A stretch of 8,813 nucleotides of DNA from Clostridia bacterium (GCA_017631775.1 JAGBSQ010000030.1:1-8813), one strand, 5' to 3'. Positions 1 through 7,270 are shown, numbered from the stretch's first letter. Translations and numbers: made by a program. The notes: a model not told the origin generated them from the sequence alone.

Positions 1-607
1 CTTTGTTTATGAGGAAATATTCCTGCTCTGCACCAACCGAGGTGTTTACTCGCGTTGCAGTCGTATCGCCAAAGAGCGCGAGAATTCTGAGCGCTTGCTC
101 GCTTATTGCATCCATCGAGCGCAAAAGAGGTGTTTTGGAGTCAAGTGCCTCACCCGTGTAAGAGCAGAACGCTGTGGGAATATACAGCGTACCATCCTTT
201 ACAAAGGCATAGGAAGCCGGGTCCCACGCGGTGTAGCCTCTTGCCTCAAAGGTAGCGCGCAGGCCACCGGTGGGGAAAGAAGACGCGTCGGACTCACCTC
301 GGATGAGCTCTTTGCCCGAAAATTCCATAACCACCTTGCAAGGCCCTACGGGGGAGATGAAAGCGTCGTGCTTCTCTGCCGTAACACCTGTGAGAGGTTG
401 GAACCAATGTGTGTAGTGTGTAGCACCCTTCTCTGTTGCCCAATCCTTCATTGCGTTTGCAACAACGTCGGCAATGGAGGGGTCGATGGTTCGGCCGGTT
501 GCAATGGTTTTGGTCAGCGACTTGTAAACCTCACGCGGAAGTCTCTCGCGCATAACGTCATCGTTAAACACCATACAACCAAAAAACTCGGAAATCTTGT
601 TGTCCAT
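1..607 (-). CDS. glnN: Glutamine synthetase type III (GSIII), N-terminal part, cut by window edge
   Basis: This is the first 202 residues of a class III glutamine synthetase, a cytosolic enzyme that makes glutamine from glutamate, ammonia and ATP. The family is roughly 700 residues long, so about 500 C-terminal residues lie outside the window. Recognisable GSIII stretches are FGCMVFND (residues 9-16), THWFQPLTG (66-74), [19 protein letters not shown] (122-140) and GAEQEYFLI (192-200), the last being the first catalytic-core glutamates. The ATG at 607-605 is chosen because it begins the family's usual N-terminus and has a purine-rich ribosome site (AAGGAAAGGTG, about 614-624) at normal spacing. 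The gene is transcribed away from the NERD operon from its own consensus promoter. No GlnR-type operator is visible. Family assignment is secure; the symbol follows clostridial and Bacteroides usage. Confidence 0.94.
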   Translation of the reverse strand, partial: MDNKISEFFGCMVFNDDVMRERLPREVYKSLTKTIATGRTIDPSIADVVANAMKDWATEKGATHYTHWFQPLTGVTAEKHDAFISPVGPCKVVMEFSGKELIRGESDASSFPTGGLRATFEARGYTAWDPASYAFVKDGTLYIPTAFCSYTGEALDSKTPLLRSMDAISEQALRILALFGDTTATRVNTSVGAEQEYFLINK

Positions 608-624
608 ATAGAACACCTTTCCTT

Positions 625-640
625 GATACGCGCGCGCATC
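625..640 (-). promoter_or_regulatory. Imperfect GC-rich palindrome in the glnN leader
   Basis: The minus strand reads GATGCGCGCGCGTATC. As RNA it can fold into a six-pair stem (including one G-U pair) with a four-base CGCG loop. It sits roughly 12 to 27 bases into the predicted leader and directly before the ribosome site. It contrasts with the very AT-rich sequence around it. A DNA operator or a leader hairpin are both possible; neither is proven. Confidence 0.35.
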
Positions 641-657
641 AAAATAAAATATGATTT

Positions 658-686
658 ATTATATAATAATATTTTCCATTTGTCAA
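658..686 (-). promoter_or_regulatory. Sigma-A promoter of glnN
   Basis: On the minus strand there is a perfect -35 TTGACA (686-681), a 17-base spacer and a perfect -10 TATAAT (663-658). The predicted start of transcription is near 651, giving a leader of about 44 bases. All 12 hexamer bases match consensus, so strong basal expression is expected unless repressed. Confidence 0.88.
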
Positions 687-690
687 CACA

Positions 691-698
691 GTTGCAAC
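691..698. promoter_or_regulatory. GTTGCAAC palindrome between divergent promoters
   Basis: A perfect 8-bp palindrome lies 4 bp upstream of the glnN -35 hexamer and about 37 bp upstream of the -35 of the plus-strand operon. Its position would suit an operator or activator site, but such a short palindrome can arise by chance. Confidence 0.2.
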
Positions 699-735
699 AT
701 TTTTGGCTATCTGTCGATACAAATCGATTTCCCTC

Positions 736-764
736 TTGACTGTTTTGTGAATTTATGCTATACT
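736..764 (+). promoter_or_regulatory. Sigma-A promoter of the NERD operon
   Basis: The -35 is TTGACT (736-741), the spacer is 17 bases and the -10 is TATACT (759-764), so 10 of 12 hexamer bases match consensus. Transcription should begin near 771, about 25 bases before the ATG at 796. The ribosome site is a weak AAAGAGAG (780-787). Confidence 0.82.
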
Positions 765-795
765 GCAAAGGAAGAAAAGAAAGAGAGTGTAAAAA

Positions 796-1626
796 ATGAG
801 CGGATTTTTTAAAACAATGTGGAGTCGCGCACGCGCCGAGCATTTGCCCCTTTTGGAAGAGATTGAAAGCTTTGGAGCGGATGGCGAAGAGGTCATTTAC
901 CGATTGCTGTGCGAAGAGTTTGAATGTGTCATTCGCAACGTCGCGGTTCCCCACAAAAATCTCTACCTCGAAAAAGACTTTTTGGTCATTCACAAAAACG
1001 TTCCCTTTGTTATCGAGGTCAAAAATTGGAAGGGTGAGATCGGTGTTGAGCCGAACGGCGATTTTTATCAAAACAAGGACAACGGTGTGCATAAAACGCT
1101 CAAAAGCCCTGTTGGAACCACAAAACAGTTCATCGACAAGATGCGCAAGTTTTATCATGCCGACACCCCTATTTGCGGCATGGTGATTTTTGCCGAGCCT
1201 GAATGCAGACTCACCACCCCCGACGAAATGGAAGGCATTGCCCTTGTAACCCCTCAAAAAGCCATCACATATATCAAAAAACAAGCAAACGCCCTCAAAC
1301 AAAAGGAGATGTTTGCCGCCCCCGAGCAAATTTTGCATTGCACACGCTTTTACAGCCGCGACAGCGAGTTTTGCAAAGGAATGATTGCCGATTGCTTTTT
1401 TGATTGCGACGCGCCCGACGGCTCTGTTGTTCGCATCAACACAAACAGCATTGCATACCTCAGTGTAGAGACGCGACCTCTGAAAATGAAGGACAAGCTT
1501 TTTATCACCTACACCAATGGAGCCAGCGGCGTTTTTTACAACCGTGACACGGTTTTTGATGTTGTTTGCCTTGATGGAACCTGCCAAAAAATCGCGCTCC
1601 ACCGCGTAAGACATATTGTTTTTTGA
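796..1626 (+). CDS. NERD (nuclease-related) domain protein
   Basis: This 276-residue protein has an N-terminal NERD domain, a PD-(D/E)XK-like nuclease fold. Visible hallmarks are G27..GE(30-31), D61 in the strand EKDFLVI, the FVIEVKNWKG core (71-80, with the E74-x-K76 pair) and SPVGTTKQFI (104-113), which matches the family's NP..Q region. The putative active-site residues are therefore kept. Residues from about 200 to the end look beta-rich (DGSVVRINTNSIAYL and KLFITYTNG are the clearest strands) and match no domain I recognise. No signal peptide, transmembrane segment, helicase or kinase domain is present, so it is a stand-alone NERD protein and probably cytosolic. It is the first gene of a two-gene operon with its own promoter. 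NERD proteins are predicted to act on nucleic acids, but the role of small chromosomal ones is generally unknown; substrate and pathway cannot be stated here. Confidence 0.85.
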   Translation: MSGFFKTMWSRARAEHLPLLEEIESFGADGEEVIYRLLCEEFECVIRNVAVPHKNLYLEKDFLVIHKNVPFVIEVKNWKGEIGVEPNGDFYQNKDNGVHKTLKSPVGTTKQFIDKMRKFYHADTPICGMVIFAEPECRLTTPDEMEGIALVTPQKAITYIKKQANALKQKEMFAAPEQILHCTRFYSRDSEFCKGMIADCFFDCDAPDGSVVRINTNSIAYLSVETRPLKMKDKLFITYTNGASGVFYNRDTVFDVVCLDGTCQKIALHRVRHIVF

Positions 1627-2558
1627 TGATGAAAAAGTATACAATTCAAAGCTACGTGCCCGAAGAAAACCTACTCACGGGCAAAGATGCACGCTTTTGT
1701 CGCACCGCGTTTGAGGACGCGTTTGTGTTAGACGTACACACCTCTCCCACCGTTATCGCCTCTTGCAAGGGGAATGATAAAACAGAGCTTTCCATGGCAC
1801 AAGCCGCAAGCCTTTTAACTATTTTCAAGGGCGACAAAGAGGTCTTGATTCTCCCCCACCCCACCGGTGGAAGCCTCCTGGTCTACCCTACTTGGCCGCA
1901 CCTCGAAATGACTCTTGCATTCCTTGTAAAAGAATGCGCCGAGGAGGTAGAAAAAGCCTATCAAAACGCGCAACGTCATGCGTTTTCGGTGGTTTTCACA
2001 CCCGATGGCGAACCCCAAAACCCAAGCCTTGAAACCAAACTTTGTGTGCTTAATTTTTACATGAAGCAGCTCTTCCCCGAAGGGCACCAAGTCAACGTAG
2101 CGGCGCAAATTTTAATGCTTGCAAACCTGCTTGGTTGCCGCTTGCACGAAATGTCTGCCTCGCGTGTAAACATCACCCTTGATGAGCGTGAGGCACAAAC
2201 CATGAGCGCTTACCTTGCTTGCACCTTTATGACCATGCGCCGCCACTCCGGCGAGGTTGCGGCAAGCGTTGAGGGAGACCAAAACCCTGCAATTTTAACA
2301 CACGTAGAGCAAGAATACGGCATTTGCATTCAACAAACCGCAAAGAAAAGATTTGAAAAAGACGCCACGAGAGAAGCGTTCCAAAGCCAAGAAGCCGCGC
2401 CCTTCAAATCTCACCCGGCCTTCAAAAATTATAAAACCGAAGAGGGCGACACCGTCCGCCACATTCACATTCCCCTGCGCAAAAAGGCAACTCTTTCCTC
2501 TTTTGCAAGCATCGGCGGCGAGAGCGAGATCCTTTTGTCTCTCTTCCCTCTTTCATAA
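1626..2558 (+). CDS. Hypothetical protein, translationally coupled to the NERD protein
   Basis: I do not recognise this 310-residue protein. The ATG at 1626 overlaps the NERD gene's TGA by one base (TGATG) and has no clear ribosome site of its own, which points to translational coupling. A second ATG at 1629 or a TTG at 1623 are alternative starts. The protein appears soluble, with no signal peptide or convincing membrane helix. Its middle is predicted helical (93-115 and 134-210), with a hydrophobic stretch AAQILMLANLLGCRL (159-173) followed by a second amphipathic helical part (186-205). Residues 240-290 are charged and probably flexible, and the C-terminus (SIGGESEILLSLFPL) becomes hydrophobic again. 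The LANLLGC region loosely resembles degenerate sensor or ATPase-like modules in some clostridial proteins, but this is only an impression. The tight coupling suggests it works with the NERD protein. Confidence 0.8.
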   Translation: MMKKYTIQSYVPEENLLTGKDARFCRTAFEDAFVLDVHTSPTVIASCKGNDKTELSMAQAASLLTIFKGDKEVLILPHPTGGSLLVYPTWPHLEMTLAFLVKECAEEVEKAYQNAQRHAFSVVFTPDGEPQNPSLETKLCVLNFYMKQLFPEGHQVNVAAQILMLANLLGCRLHEMSASRVNITLDEREAQTMSAYLACTFMTMRRHSGEVAASVEGDQNPAILTHVEQEYGICIQQTAKKRFEKDATREAFQSQEAAPFKSHPAFKNYKTEEGDTVRHIHIPLRKKATLSSFASIGGESEILLSLFPLS

Positions 2559-2578
2559 AAATCAATTTCAAAAAACAA

Positions 2579-2619
2579 AAAATCACCCATGGAAAAACCA
2601 CGGGTGATTTTCTTTTTTT
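2579..2619. terminator. Bidirectional Rho-independent terminator
   Basis: AATCACCC (2581-2588) pairs with GGGTGATT (2602-2609), extended inward by three pairs after one A-C mismatch and outward by A-T pairs, with an AAAAA loop. On the plus strand the stem is followed by TTTTCTTTTTTT; on the minus strand it is followed by TTTTGTTTTTTG. It therefore fits termination of both the NERD operon, whose last stop codon is at 2556-2558, and the convergent serS-side operon. Confidence 0.9.
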
Positions 2620-3271
2620 ACGTCATAAAAAACGTGAACATAGCGTCAATAAAGCCTAATATGTCGGGCATAAAGCGGCAAATCAAACCCACAACCACAG
2701 GGACTAAAACCACTGTGAGAACAACGTAAAGCCAGGTAGAACCCTTTTGGCTAAAGCGGTTCTCTGCACGGTATTTCAGATCCTCGGGAATGTAAAAATG
2801 ATCTCTTGTAAAATCAATTTTGTAGGTTGCATCTCTTCCCTTTTCCAAAAGAAATGCTTGCTCTTCGCGGCAAAAGACTACCTTGCGCAAGAACGCGCTC
2901 TTGGTAAGTTCGCGACGAACCACCGTGCTGCGAAAGAGCCCGGTATCAAACAACGTCACCGCACTTTGGGGGTCAAAAGCCTCTTTTTCGCACAACGTCC
3001 TTACAAAAGAGCCAACAACGCGGCGGCAAAAGAAGGTTGCAATCGAGGCGATAATAATGCCCCAAATCAGCGCAGGGATCATTTTATTTACAACGTCAAG
3101 TGTTCTTTCGGTAATGGAGAAGTTGTCATACGCTCCAAAACGAACGGTAAAGTAGGTTTCTTTAAAGTAATTTACAAGCTCGCCAAGGGTCGAATTTTGA
3201 TACCATGTAGCGATTTTCTCCCAAAAAGAGGCATCTTGGGAGAGTAAAAAAACAGGAACGGTATTGTACAT
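2618..3271 (-). CDS. Small membrane protein of unknown function downstream of serS
   Basis: This 217-residue protein is not recognised. A first membrane helix lies at about residues 64-82 (IPALIWGIIIASIATFF), followed by a soluble segment of about 95 residues rich in charged residues (83-179), then a second strongly hydrophobic helix at about 180-199 (LYVVLTVVLVPVVVGLICRF). A shorter hydrophobic stretch ends the protein (203-216) and could be a third helix or a membrane-surface helix. Arginines after the first helix suggest that the middle segment faces the cytoplasm. The ATG at 3271 has a strong ribosome site (AAAGGAGAG, 3277-3285). It starts 36 bases after serS and is probably the last gene of the parA-parB-serS transcript. 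Its stop codon lies within the T-tract of the bidirectional terminator. No function is proposed. Confidence 0.82.
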   Translation of the reverse strand: MYNTVPVFLLSQDASFWEKIATWYQNSTLGELVNYFKETYFTVRFGAYDNFSITERTLDVVNKMIPALIWGIIIASIATFFCRRVVGSFVRTLCEKEAFDPQSAVTLFDTGLFRSTVVRRELTKSAFLRKVVFCREEQAFLLEKGRDATYKIDFTRDHFYIPEDLKYRAENRFSQKGSTWLYVVLTVVLVPVVVGLICRFMPDILGFIDAMFTFFMT

Positions 3272-3307
3272 TATAACTCTCCTTTCGAGTTTTGAAACGG
3301 AGGAAAA

Positions 3308-4588
<1,281 letters not shown>

Positions 4589-4605
4589 GGTTTTTCTCCA
4601 AAATA

Positions 4606-5505
4606 TTAATCGTTGTCGGCGAAAAAGTCTCCGCCGCAAATGCTCTTAAGGAGCGCTTCAAGGTCGTCATCGTCGCTGTAAGCCAACTCAACAACCTTCT
4701 TCTTAGATGTTTTGAGGATGCGAACGCGTCTGCCGAGAACAGAAACTGCGCGATGCTCGAGATCGTGCATATAAGCCTTTCTTTGCTTTGCTTCGCTTGC
4801 CTCTTCGGTGTCTACGGGATCGGGGGTATAGTTCATCAAACGAACAGTACGCTCAACGTCGCGAACCGAAAGACCCTTTTCGACAATTTTTGCCGCCAAG
4901 GGAGCCATTTGCTCTTCATTTTCGAGACCGAGCAGCGCACGTGCATGACCTGCGGAGAGCTCGCCTCTCTTCAAAAGATCCAAAACCTCATCAGGCAGAT
5001 CCAAAAGGCGCAAACAGTTGGTAATTGCCGAACGGCTCTTGCCTACTTGCTTTGCAACCTGCTCTTGGGTCAAACCAAAACGCTCAATGAGAGCATCGTA
5101 TGCAAAGGCTTCTTCCACAGGGTTGAGGTCTTCGCGTTGTACGTTCTCAATAACTGCGATTTGAGCAGCCTTCAGATCGTCGCCATCGAGAATAACTGCG
5201 GGAATTTCGCTCAAACCTGCCATTTTGGAGGCTCTCCAGCGGCGTTCACCGGCAATAATTTCGTAATTTCCTTCTAAAAATGCGCTTTCGCGTACAATAA
5301 TGGGTTGCAGAACGCCAAATTGAGCAATCGAATCGGCCAATTGACCGAGCGCCTCGGGAGAAAATTCCTTTCTGGGCTGATCGCTGCGGGGTTCTACTTG
5401 AGAAATGCGCAAATTGGTGGCAGCAGAGGTCTTATCACTTGCCAAAATGTTGTCATCGAGCAAGGAATAAAAGTCGCGGCCGAGTCCACTTCTAGATTTT
5501 GCCAT
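4606..5505 (-). CDS. parB: Chromosome-partitioning protein ParB (Spo0J)
   Basis: This is the CTP-dependent DNA clamp that loads at parS, spreads over neighbouring DNA and helps recruit SMC to the origin. In the 299 residues one sees the N-terminal ParB/CTPase domain with LQPIIVR (66-72), GERRWRA (86-92) and ENVQREDLNPVEEA (120-133). A helix-turn-helix parS-reading domain follows (LTQEQVAKQVGKSRSAITN, 145-163) with GHARALL (186-192). A short charged linker (230-245) leads to the C-terminal dimerisation domain. The N-terminal SRSGLGRDFYSLL resembles the usual K-x-GLG-x-GL peptide that stimulates the ParA ATPase. The ATG at 5505 has AGGGGG upstream and lies 13 bases after parA. No second ParB-like gene (noc) is present here. 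Its target sites lie about 0.9 kb upstream of its start, before parA. Confidence 0.97.
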   Translation of the reverse strand: MAKSRSGLGRDFYSLLDDNILASDKTSAATNLRISQVEPRSDQPRKEFSPEALGQLADSIAQFGVLQPIIVRESAFLEGNYEIIAGERRWRASKMAGLSEIPAVILDGDDLKAAQIAVIENVQREDLNPVEEAFAYDALIERFGLTQEQVAKQVGKSRSAITNCLRLLDLPDEVLDLLKRGELSAGHARALLGLENEEQMAPLAAKIVEKGLSVRDVERTVRLMNYTPDPVDTEEASEAKQRKAYMHDLEHRAVSVLGRRVRILKTSKKKVVELAYSDDDDLEALLKSICGGDFFADND

Positions 5506-5518
5506 GGTTTACCCCCTA

Positions 5519-6280
5519 TTAGATGCGCTCTGCAAGCTCTTTTGCAATATTGAGGTACTCAGTAGCACCTTTGGAGCGCTTTTCGTGGTAGTAAACGGGC
5601 AAACCAAAGCTGGGAGCCTCGGAAAGCTTTACATTTCTGGATACAGTGGTCTCAAACAGCTTATCCGCATAGTGCTTTCTGAGCTCGTTGAGAACTTGTG
5701 CAGAAAGAATAAGGCGGTTGTTGTACATGGTAATCAGAATACCGGTAACGTTGAGTTCCTTATTATAATGCGATTTGATGCGGCTAATGGTGAACATCAG
5801 CTGAGAAAGGCCCTCAAGTGCGAAGAATTCGCATTGCATGGGGATAACAACACCGTTTGCAGCGGTCATAGCGTTAACGGTGAGCATTCCCAAGGAAGGA
5901 GGACAGTCAATAATAACGTAATCAAAGCCATCAAGAACGGGAGCAAGCTTGTTTTTGATAACAAATTCGCCATTTTCAACGTCTGCAAGCTCATATTCTG
6001 CGCGTGCAAGGGTTGTATTGGTGGGAATAATGCTCAAATTGTCAAATCTGGTCTTGATCATAACGTCTTGAACGGTAGCATCGGTGGTCAAAAGATCAAA
6101 AGCAGTCATTTTCAGGCTCTTTTTGATAACGCCAACGCCACTGGTGGCATTTCCTTGGGGGTCAAGGTCGATCATAAGCACTTTATAGCCTAAAACGCCC
6201 AAAGAAGCTGCAATATTTACTGCGGAGGTTGTCTTACCAACGCCGCCTTTTTGGTTTGCAAAAGCAATGATTTTTCCCAT
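5519..6280 (-). CDS. parA: Chromosome-partitioning ATPase ParA (Soj)
   Basis: This 253-residue protein is a deviant-Walker-A (MinD/ParA) ATPase that dimerises on ATP, binds the nucleoid non-specifically and is stimulated by ParB to move origins; in Bacillus the orthologue also acts on DnaA. Visible motifs are the Walker A KGGVGKTT (11-18) with the signature lysine K11, the A' segment MIDLDPQGNATSG (36-48) and Walker B YVIIDCPPSLG (121-131). The length and the start at MGKIIAFANQKGG are typical of chromosomal ParA, without the N-terminal helix-turn-helix extension seen in plasmid type Ia ParA. The ATG at 6280 has AAAGAGAGG (6291-6299) upstream. A promoter and four parS sites lie in the 247 bases before it, so ParB bound at parS may influence expression of the operon. 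Confidence 0.97.
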   Translation of the reverse strand: MGKIIAFANQKGGVGKTTSAVNIAASLGVLGYKVLMIDLDPQGNATSGVGVIKKSLKMTAFDLLTTDATVQDVMIKTRFDNLSIIPTNTTLARAEYELADVENGEFVIKNKLAPVLDGFDYVIIDCPPSLGMLTVNAMTAANGVVIPMQCEFFALEGLSQLMFTISRIKSHYNKELNVTGILITMYNNRLILSAQVLNELRKHYADKLFETTVSRNVKLSEAPSFGLPVYYHEKRSKGATEYLNIAKELAERI

Positions 6281-6330
6281 AAGTAGTAATCCTCTCTTTG
6301 TTGTAAATTGTAAAGATGGTGTTTTTTATT

Positions 6331-6359
6331 ATTATACCACGAATTTAGCAAAAATGCAA
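6331..6359 (-). promoter_or_regulatory. Predicted parA operon promoter (extended -10)
   Basis: The minus strand has a consensus -10 TATAAT (6336-6331) preceded by TG-G, an extended -10, and a weak -35 TTGCAT (6359-6354) at 17-base spacing. Transcription would start near 6324, about 44 bases before the parA ATG. The -35 lies inside an inverted repeat. Confidence 0.7.
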
Positions 6360-6369
6360 TGATTTTTGC
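6348..6369. repeat. Perfect 8-bp inverted repeat over the parA -35 region
   Basis: GCAAAAAT (6348-6355) and ATTTTTGC (6362-6369) are exact inverted copies separated by six bases. The repeat covers the predicted -35 hexamer and has no T-tract after it on either strand, so an operator is more likely than a terminator. It is unlike the parS sequence. Confidence 0.5.
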
Positions 6370-6390
6370 AAAGAAATCTCAAAAATTTTA

Positions 6391-6406
6391 TGTTTCACGT
6401 GAAACA
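6391..6406. promoter_or_regulatory. parS: parS site 1 (perfect)
   Basis: TGTTTCACGTGAAACA matches the bacterial parS consensus at all 16 positions. It is the site nearest parA, 31 bp upstream of that gene's predicted -35. Confidence 0.97.
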
Positions 6407-6427
6407 AACACAACAAAAACACCCAAA

Positions 6428-6443
6428 CGTTTCACGTGAAACA
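6428..6443. promoter_or_regulatory. parS: parS site 2 (one outer mismatch)
   Basis: CGTTTCACGTGAAACA has the full 14-base core GTTTCACGTGAAAC and differs from consensus only in the first outer base. It is separated from site 1 by 21 bp. Confidence 0.93.
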
Positions 6444-6473
6444 TTCACTTTTCTCACAAAAAGAAAAATAAAA

Positions 6474-6489
6474 AGTTTCACGTGAAACA
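6474..6489. promoter_or_regulatory. parS: parS site 3 (one outer mismatch)
   Basis: AGTTTCACGTGAAACA keeps the perfect 14-base core and differs from consensus only in the first outer base. It is separated from site 2 by 30 bp. Confidence 0.93.
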
Positions 6490-6507
6490 TCACCTCAAAT
6501 AAGGTTT

Positions 6508-6523
6508 TGTTTCACGTGAAACA
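6508..6523. promoter_or_regulatory. parS: parS site 4 (perfect)
   Basis: TGTTTCACGTGAAACA matches consensus at all 16 positions. It is 18 bp from site 3 and only 4 bp beyond the stop codon of rsmG. Confidence 0.97.
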
Positions 6524-6527
6524 TGCT

Positions 6528-7256
6528 TTATAACGGTTTTTTAAGAATTGCCGCGTAAGCTCGCGGATATTGTGCAGGAGGCTCTTTTTTGAGTTGAATG
6601 ACGATCATTCCGCGCGTTTCTACTTGGTTTTCTGCGGTAATAAGCTCTTTTTGCTCGGTTTTGAGTGTTTCTCCGCCTAAAACCTTGATCGCGTTGGTGG
6701 CTTCTGTTAATTCTTCTTCATATTTCGCGCCTTTGAGTGCAACCAAACTTCCACCAACCTTCAAATACGGCAAACACAGCTCGCAAAGAACGTTTAAGCG
6801 CGCAACAGCTCGGCTGACAACAATATCATACTTACCAAGCGCTTTTCTGAGTTTTAAGTCTTCAGCACGGCCGGAAACCCCATTTAAGTTGGATAATTGC
6901 AGGATTTCTGCGCTTTTTTGCACAAAATCTATCTTTTTGGCGGTACTGTCGAGCGCGGTGATCTTTAAATCGGGGCGCATGATAGCAAGCGGAATAGACG
7001 GAAAGCCGGGTCCGCATCCCAAATCAAGCACACGAGCACCCTCGGGAATGAGATGCATCGCCAAAAGTGAGTCGATATAGTGTTTATCAACCACACCGAT
7101 CGGTTCGCGAATGGCGGTAAGGTTTGTGTGCGCGTTTACCTCAAGCAAATGCTCGGTAAAGCGGTAAAACTGTTGCATTTGTGTCTCGCTGGGCTCTAAA
7201 ATGCCGTTTTTGGCTGACGCAAAGGCAAAAATCTGCGAAAAAGTAGTAAAATCCAA
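6528..7256 (-). CDS. rsmG: 16S rRNA (guanine-527-N7)-methyltransferase RsmG (GidB)
   Basis: RsmG uses S-adenosylmethionine to make m7G527 in 16S rRNA; loss of the family enzyme gives low-level streptomycin resistance. The 242 residues match the family length. Visible features are NLTAI (residues 45-49), HYIDSL (59-64), the AdoMet-binding loop VLDLGCGPGFPSIPLA (76-91), the DIVVSRAVARL strand (144-154), LVALKGAKYEEEL (171-183) and the typical ending PRAYAAILKKPL. The start is a TTG at 7256: it lies 7 bases after a GTGAGG ribosome site and gives the expected N-terminal length, whereas the first in-frame ATG would remove 26 residues. The gene begins 9 bases after mnmG and its ribosome site overlaps the mnmG stop, so the two are probably translationally coupled. 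The AdoMet assignment comes from the family and the motif. Confidence 0.96.
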   Translation of the reverse strand: MDFTTFSQIFAFASAKNGILEPSETQMQQFYRFTEHLLEVNAHTNLTAIREPIGVVDKHYIDSLLAMHLIPEGARVLDLGCGPGFPSIPLAIMRPDLKITALDSTAKKIDFVQKSAEILQLSNLNGVSGRAEDLKLRKALGKYDIVVSRAVARLNVLCELCLPYLKVGGSLVALKGAKYEEELTEATNAIKVLGGETLKTEQKELITAENQVETRGMIVIQLKKEPPAQYPRAYAAILKKPL

Positions 7257-7270
7257 GGTTAAACCTCACT
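7257..7270 (-). promoter_or_regulatory. rsmG ribosome binding site overlapping the mnmG stop codon
   Basis: The minus strand reads AAGTGAGGTTTAACC followed by the TTG start. The TGA that ends mnmG is part of the AGTGAGG ribosome site. This arrangement supports the TTG start and coupled translation. Confidence 0.75.

Larger units (their letters stand above)
6281..6527. other. rsmG-parA intergenic region (centromere-like region)
   Basis: This 247-bp non-coding stretch is AT-rich and has no credible gene. From the rsmG end it contains four parS sites (6523 to 6391), an 8-bp inverted repeat (6348-6369), the predicted parA promoter (6331-6359) and the parA ribosome site. No Rho-independent terminator is seen after rsmG, so some read-through from mnmG-rsmG into parA is possible. 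Confidence 0.85.

Noticed and set aside
681..705. GlnR operator (TGTNA-N7-TNACA) upstream of glnN
   Set aside because: Half-site-like bases occur (TGTCA at 681-685), but the second half-site at the required spacing does not match.
95..739. Open frame of 214 codons on the plus strand over glnN
   Set aside because: It is antisense to the recognised GSIII sequence and crosses both strong promoters.
514..1644. Open frame of 376 codons on the minus strand opposite the NERD gene and running into glnN
   Set aside because: Its translation past 607 is antisense to the NERD coding frame, while glnN has a clear start at 607 with a ribosome site and promoter.
4589..4605. T-box riboswitch before serS
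   Set aside because: Only 17 bases separate parB and serS, too few for any leader structure.
4589..4639. Upstream extension of serS by 17 residues
   Set aside because: It would overlap the end of parB, has no ribosome site, and lengthens the protein beyond the family N-terminus MLDI.
5504..6193. Open frame of 229 codons on the plus strand opposite parA
   Set aside because: It is antisense to parA, whose motifs are complete, and its translation resembles no protein family.
6391..6523. Four short repeats with spacers of 18-30 bp, resembling a mini CRISPR array
   Set aside because: The repeats are 16-bp perfect or near-perfect parS palindromes next to parAB, the spacers vary in length, and there are no cas genes.
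6281..6527. Noc binding site or noc gene near parAB
   Set aside because: No ATTTCCCGGGAAAT-like sequence and only one ParB-family gene are present; all palindromes here are of the parS type.
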